Assembly: GCA_030765045.1 (NCBI GenBank)
Contig: CM060965.1
Span: forward strand, 151,743,374 to 151,807,373
DNA from: Tenodera sinensis
Lineage: Eukaryota; Arthropoda; Insecta; Mantodea; Mantidae
DNA: 64,000 nucleotides
Direction: 5' to 3'
In this document: piece by piece, positions 60,461 to 64,000 of the stretch
Layout of the letters: each line of letters begins with the position of its first letter
Numbering within the stretch: position 1 is the first letter of the stretch
Position numbers and translations under genes: made by a program
The notes under the pieces: generated by a model
Database searches by the model: none
The model's input: the letters and a program-made list of their open reading frames with translations, nothing else
What the model was told of the DNA's origin: nothing

Positions 60461-60605
60461 AAGGTAATCCAACTCGACCACGGCCCACAAACCCGGAAAA
60501 TCTACTTAACATAGTTGATAATGCCGGCCGTGAAAGCCTCAGCACTTATATTACACTGTTTAATAGTTTTCTGATGTATTATTTGGCTATAAATGTTTTC
60601 TTCAG

Positions 60606-60784
60606 ATCGGATGTTGGCTGCGGAATGGCTACTCAAACTTGTGGAAGATAAGACAAACCCCAAATTAAGAATAGAGTATCTCTTGCTTCTGTTCTTTTCA
60701 ATGCAGAGTCGGCAACTGATTGACCCCTTCTTAAATTCTCCTAGCGAAACTGAACCTGTACCACCTTTTGAAGATAACCTCGAT
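60606..60784 (+). CDS. Host internal exon of an unidentified gene
   Basis: A pyrimidine-rich TTTTCTTCAG acceptor ends at 60605, and GAT|GTAAGTA is a strong donor at 60785. The 179-nt exon is open in one frame: RMLAAEWLLKLVEDKTN, then LRIEYLLLLFFSMQSRQL and FLNSPSETEPVPPFEDNLD. It ends at a codon boundary. The W/L-rich helix followed by a PF..P..PPF segment faintly resembles DUF4485 regions such as those of CEP112-type proteins; this is weak. No other exon was recognised in the window. Frame, composition and splice signals make a real exon likely. Confidence 0.6.
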
Positions 60785-60903
60785 GTAAGTATCCAAGACC
60801 TTACTTATTTTGCTTAACATAGAAATTATGTTTCTAATACCCGCGTAAAATCTCCTGAATATGACAGTAGCCAATAGGAGCGTACCACAGCGTAGCTATA
60901 TCG

Positions 60904-62770
60904 CAGGACCCTCTAGATACACTGGCATTCAAGATGGCGGCCTATGTGGTGGGAACTACTCATAAACAACTCGTCTACAGGCTACGATTTCAAGTAAAAT
61001 GCAGTAAAATAAAAATGTGGTGTAATAACACGCCTATTTTGTGAATATGGCCTGTGTTAAACACAAAACACTGTCTTAAAGATAAACTCAAGTAAACAAA
61101 AAAGAATGAGATTTAATATTAAACGATAACCCATGGGCAATGAAATATATAGCCTTAAATAACATTCATGCAATCTACAGTTTTACATGTCATTATGTAA
61201 CTGCATTACATACTCAAATTTCAAAGAAGATAGACAAAACTGCAAGCAGCATGTTAACTAAAACTAAACCCCGGCGCAACAGCACATGAAGGGCCAAGGC
61301 CTACCGCCCAGCCGCTGCGTCCCCTACCTCTGCCCACTACAGGCGTCATTGGTGCGATGCAGTATTGGAGGTGGGACGTGGTCAGCGCCCCGAGCCATCC
61401 CGGCCAGTTATGCGGTCTTCACGACCTGGGGCCGCTAGTTCTCCATCAAGTAGCTCCTCAATTGGTCCCCCCGGGACCTAACGAGGCTCAGTGCACCCCG
61501 TGCCAGACCTTCCAGATAAAATCCCCATGCTGGTACCGGGGATCGAACCCAGATCCTCCGCGCCAGAGGCAAGCGCGCTACCAACTGCGCTACGGAGGCT
61601 TAAATAACACAGAACTGTTGACATTGAGTTGACTCAGAATTATTAATCATTGTTTACACTATTTCTCACACTGTACCATGTACATAATGTTATATACCTG
61701 CACAAAACATATACTGGATGGCTGATATATACATGCTGCTGTTTAAAGTAATTAGTTACTAACTGAATTTAAAAGCTTTAGGGTGGAATCTTGCTTTTAC
61801 TGAAAACTTTTGATTACTCAGTTTGCAACAACATATTACTCAGAGCTTCATGACACTTCATTTTATAGGGGGAATCCACAAAAGCAGGCGAAATATTAAA
61901 AATAATAAAACCCTAAAACAGCACTGGTAATGAAATATATGAAATACGTAACCTTAAATCAGCATTGTAAAACAACTTTGCTACAGTCTACAGTTTAACA
62001 TGCAGCAACATAACACATTACTACAGCTACACATTTAAATTACAAAGACAAAAGATAATGTATAACTACAAGCAGCATACTACTTACACGAAACAAACTG
62101 TTGGTGTTACAGCTGTCACTAATTGAGTTCACTCGAAATTGTCTTTCACTATTTACACAATTCACAATGTTATACATACAAAATATATACACTAACAAAT
62201 AACACACATAACACTGCAATCTATAGAAATTAAGCACTGAATTTACAAGCTTTACGCTGCAATTTACTTTTTTCTTTTGATTGAAAGTTTCTCATTTTTA
62301 ATTTGCATCCGGGAACGCAACAGTTATGGGTCATTGTGATGTTTGAGGTTAGGTTGTAATATGGCAACAATAACATACGGTAATGGAACAGTTTCTCTTC
62401 AACAACCTCTCACCACTGTAATCGTGACACAAATTGTACTTGCTAACAGATAAATTAACCACACTATTCGTCTAATGTAACCATAGTCTTAGATAGAACA
62501 CAATAAACATAAACACGTGGAAAGCACATGGCACAGTCAACACGTTATTGGATTTATTCCTGTGCCCTGTACTGTCCAAATAAAAGTTTTTAAACTCTCG
62601 TTTCGTTAATATGAAGACAAACATACATAGGATTATAACAAAAATAACTCAAAGGCATAGAAAACAATACGGATAGCGTGTGGAAATACCTTAGAAATCA
62701 CTACCAACTACCGCCGCCATTTTTGTACAACTCAGATACCAGTGCCAGGTCCGTCATCTAGAGGGTCCTG
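60904..62770. mobile_element. CAGG-ended TIR element (hAT-like), non-autonomous
   Basis: Ends CAGGACCCTCTAGAT (60904-60918) and the exact reverse complement (62756-62770) are flanked by 7-bp repeats TATATCG (60897-60903 and 62771-62777). The inverted similarity continues inward to a GGCGGC phrase. CAGG ends suggest hAT, though 8 bp is the usual duplication. The interior has a degenerate internal tandem duplication (about 61130-61815 and 61925-62290) with a SINE inserted in the first unit. No coding frame. Confidence 0.75.
61261..61597 (-). mobile_element. tRNA-derived SINE, family 4
   Basis: On the minus strand, the head CCTCCGTAGCGCAGTTGG (A-box) and GGTTCGATCCCC (B-box) is followed by a GC-rich central domain (GGACCAATTGAGGAGCTACT, GCGGCCCCAGGTCG) and an end CTGTTGCGCCGGGGTTTAG. 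It is inserted inside the CAGG-ended TIR element. Confidence 0.85.
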
Positions 62771-62777
62771 TATATCG

Positions 62778-63661
62778 TGTGCTAATGCATGAAAGAGAAC
62801 ATAGTAGCATGCGCGCAGCGTAAGAACAGCACCTTGCTGTTTTTGTAGAGAGCTATTAAGTGAAACTATAAATCAAAACTAAAGTAAAATTCGTCTAATC
62901 AGTTAAACTAAATAAATGGCAGTAGAAATGGATTGACTGCAGCAGTTAACTCTTGGCACGTTTATAAAATCAAGTTTGTATATTTCTTAGTCACTTGAGC
63001 TCCTTTTAGGAAACGCATGACCCTATAAACAACTTGTTGTGCTTGACTACGTAAAACACAGTTTATTTCTTTTTCTAACATTAACACAATCATTTATTTT
63101 ACGTAGCAATATGTTAGAAGCTTCTAAATTCATAGAACTCCACATTATCCACATTTTCTGTCCCCTGGTCAGAATAATCAGGGGTGTATTAGAAGCAAGG
63201 GGAAGCATCACGGTACACTTATTCACAAAGATTATTCACATCGCTGTTAACATTTCGAGACTGCTTCGGTTCTGATAAAATACACGTAAATATAATTGCG
63301 TAAATATCGAACTACTGAGGCTAAAATTACACTCGTTTTCCGTACATGCTTGCACGATCATTCTGTTTATATCTCACGTAAGATTTAAGCTTATAACAAA
63401 CTATTAGTATTAGAGCGTTAATCCAGTAAGTAGGCAATGCTGCACGCCTGTGATTTGCTACCGCCATGGAGCCTCTGAAACAGGCAACTTGATATCAGAA
63501 GATAGCTTTTACGGTCCTCTGTCTGTTGCCAGATCAGGGCTATGCTATCTACTGGCCGTGAAGTGTTATGTCTAGGTACGATAATGGCGTTAGAATGTAG
63601 TTGTAAAGCTGATTGTCAAGTGAAGTCGTTGAGGCATATTCTCCCTCAATGGGAGGCGCCC
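62778..63661. other. Unassigned sequence
   Basis: No gene or repeat recognised; presumably intron of the gene with the 60.6 kb exon. Confidence 0.35.
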
Positions 63662-63998
63662 TCAACGTTGGGTGTCTTTGGGTGTCGTTTGATGTTTAAA
63701 ATCCGTTATTGATGGAGAAGGTTGTATGAGGACCATCTCAGGTGACGTTTGAGATGACCGATTTAGAACGGCCTCCATAAGGGCAGCCGTAAACTTGATT
63801 TGCAGGTGTGCTGGTATGCGGTCGGTTACTTCACTGAAGGCAGCTATGTCTGCGCCGTGTTCTTGACTTGTAATCCAAGTGATGACTTTAATGTGCGGCG
63901 GTAATTTCTTGATGTATGTAGGAGCCTTTTACTCGCCACGCATTGCTAACTCTTTTGCGTGTAGAAATACAAACTTCGCCGTTAATTTTGCCAGTCAG
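63662..63998 (-). pseudogene. Unidentified coding-like remnant, minus strand
   Basis: A frame reads LTAKFVFLHAKELAMRGE, one stop, then PTYIKKLPPHIKVITWITSQ and IPAHLQIKFTAALMEAVLN, ending at TGA 63662-63664. Composition is protein-like and it is cut by the right window edge. It could be an element ORF1; I do not recognise the family. Confidence 0.3.
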
Positions 63999-64000
63999 CT

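Larger units (their letters stand above)
60141..60553 (+). mobile_element. Penelope-like palindromic terminal unit (copy 2)
   Basis: Arms of ~184 bp (60140-60323 and 60333-60515) are near-exact reverse complements with a 9-bp loop. A 38-bp tail follows (60516-60553, with GCCGGCCGTGAAAGCCTC, which resembles the tail of copy 1 in reverse). Exact 12-bp repeats CACTGTTTAATA flank the whole unit (60129-60140 and 60554-60565). Inverted terminal units plus a short tail fit a Penelope-like element without its RT. It lies in the intron directly upstream of a host exon. Confidence 0.72.

Noticed and set aside
61520..61597. Functional tRNA gene
   Set aside because: A- and B-boxes are present, but the acceptor stem does not pair and a SINE body follows directly.

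Overview
This window is eukaryotic and almost certainly from an insect with a large, repeat-rich genome. The non-LTR, LTR, hAT and SINE families suggest a polyneopteran such as a cockroach, termite or orthopteroid, but that placement is inference. There is no prokaryotic gene organisation. I see no complete host gene, only two candidate host exons with splice signals: one near 18.7-18.9 kb on the minus strand and one at 60.6-60.8 kb on the plus strand. Nearly everything else is transposable elements, their decayed coding regions, and microsatellites. The window reads as intergenic or intronic DNA with several layers of nested insertion.

Left part (1-20 kb): the 3' part of a Ty3/gypsy-type LTR retrotransposon (gag, a -1 frameshift heptamer, a pol with an internal deletion, and a 3' LTR); a 1.5 kb terminal-inverted-repeat (TIR) element; a tRNA-derived SINE; and a full-length, intact-looking Jockey-type LINE (7920-12582) with two open ORFs, a poly(A) tail and a 13-bp target-site duplication. 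Then come a gag-like remnant with a primer-binding-site-like motif, a decayed ~120-bp tandem repeat with higher-order structure, and a CCTG/CCCG/AT compound microsatellite.

Middle (19-32 kb): two related internally deleted hAT elements with 8-bp target-site duplications, lying in opposite orientation on either side of a ~3 kb inverted-repeat element. One arm of that element carries a solo LTR with its own 4-bp duplication. Further along are an integrase remnant, a long (TTA)n tract, an IS630/Tc1-like transposase pseudogene, and a solo copy of the LTR found at 3.2-4.0 kb.

Right part (32-64 kb): a second, degraded Jockey-type LINE interrupted by a Penelope-like inverted terminal unit; a two-copy ~1 kb tandem repeat; a 0.73 kb (ATT)n tract; a TTAA-flanked DNA transposon; a second IS630/Tc1-like pseudogene; and two CGGBP1-like hAT transposase pseudogenes, one in an element with exact ends and target-site duplication. 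Then follow several SINEs, a minus-strand LINE 3' fragment, a second Penelope-like palindrome 40 bp upstream of a host exon, and a CAGG-ended TIR element.

The most interesting feature is the pair of Penelope-like palindromes at 35502-35863 and 60141-60553. Both carry a CTGAAGA-stem-GAAACGTC module matching the hammerhead ribozyme core, and the stem II sequences differ between copies but still pair. The elements do not work together as a pathway; they matter for what they show about insertion order, defective derivatives and self-cleaving RNA motifs.
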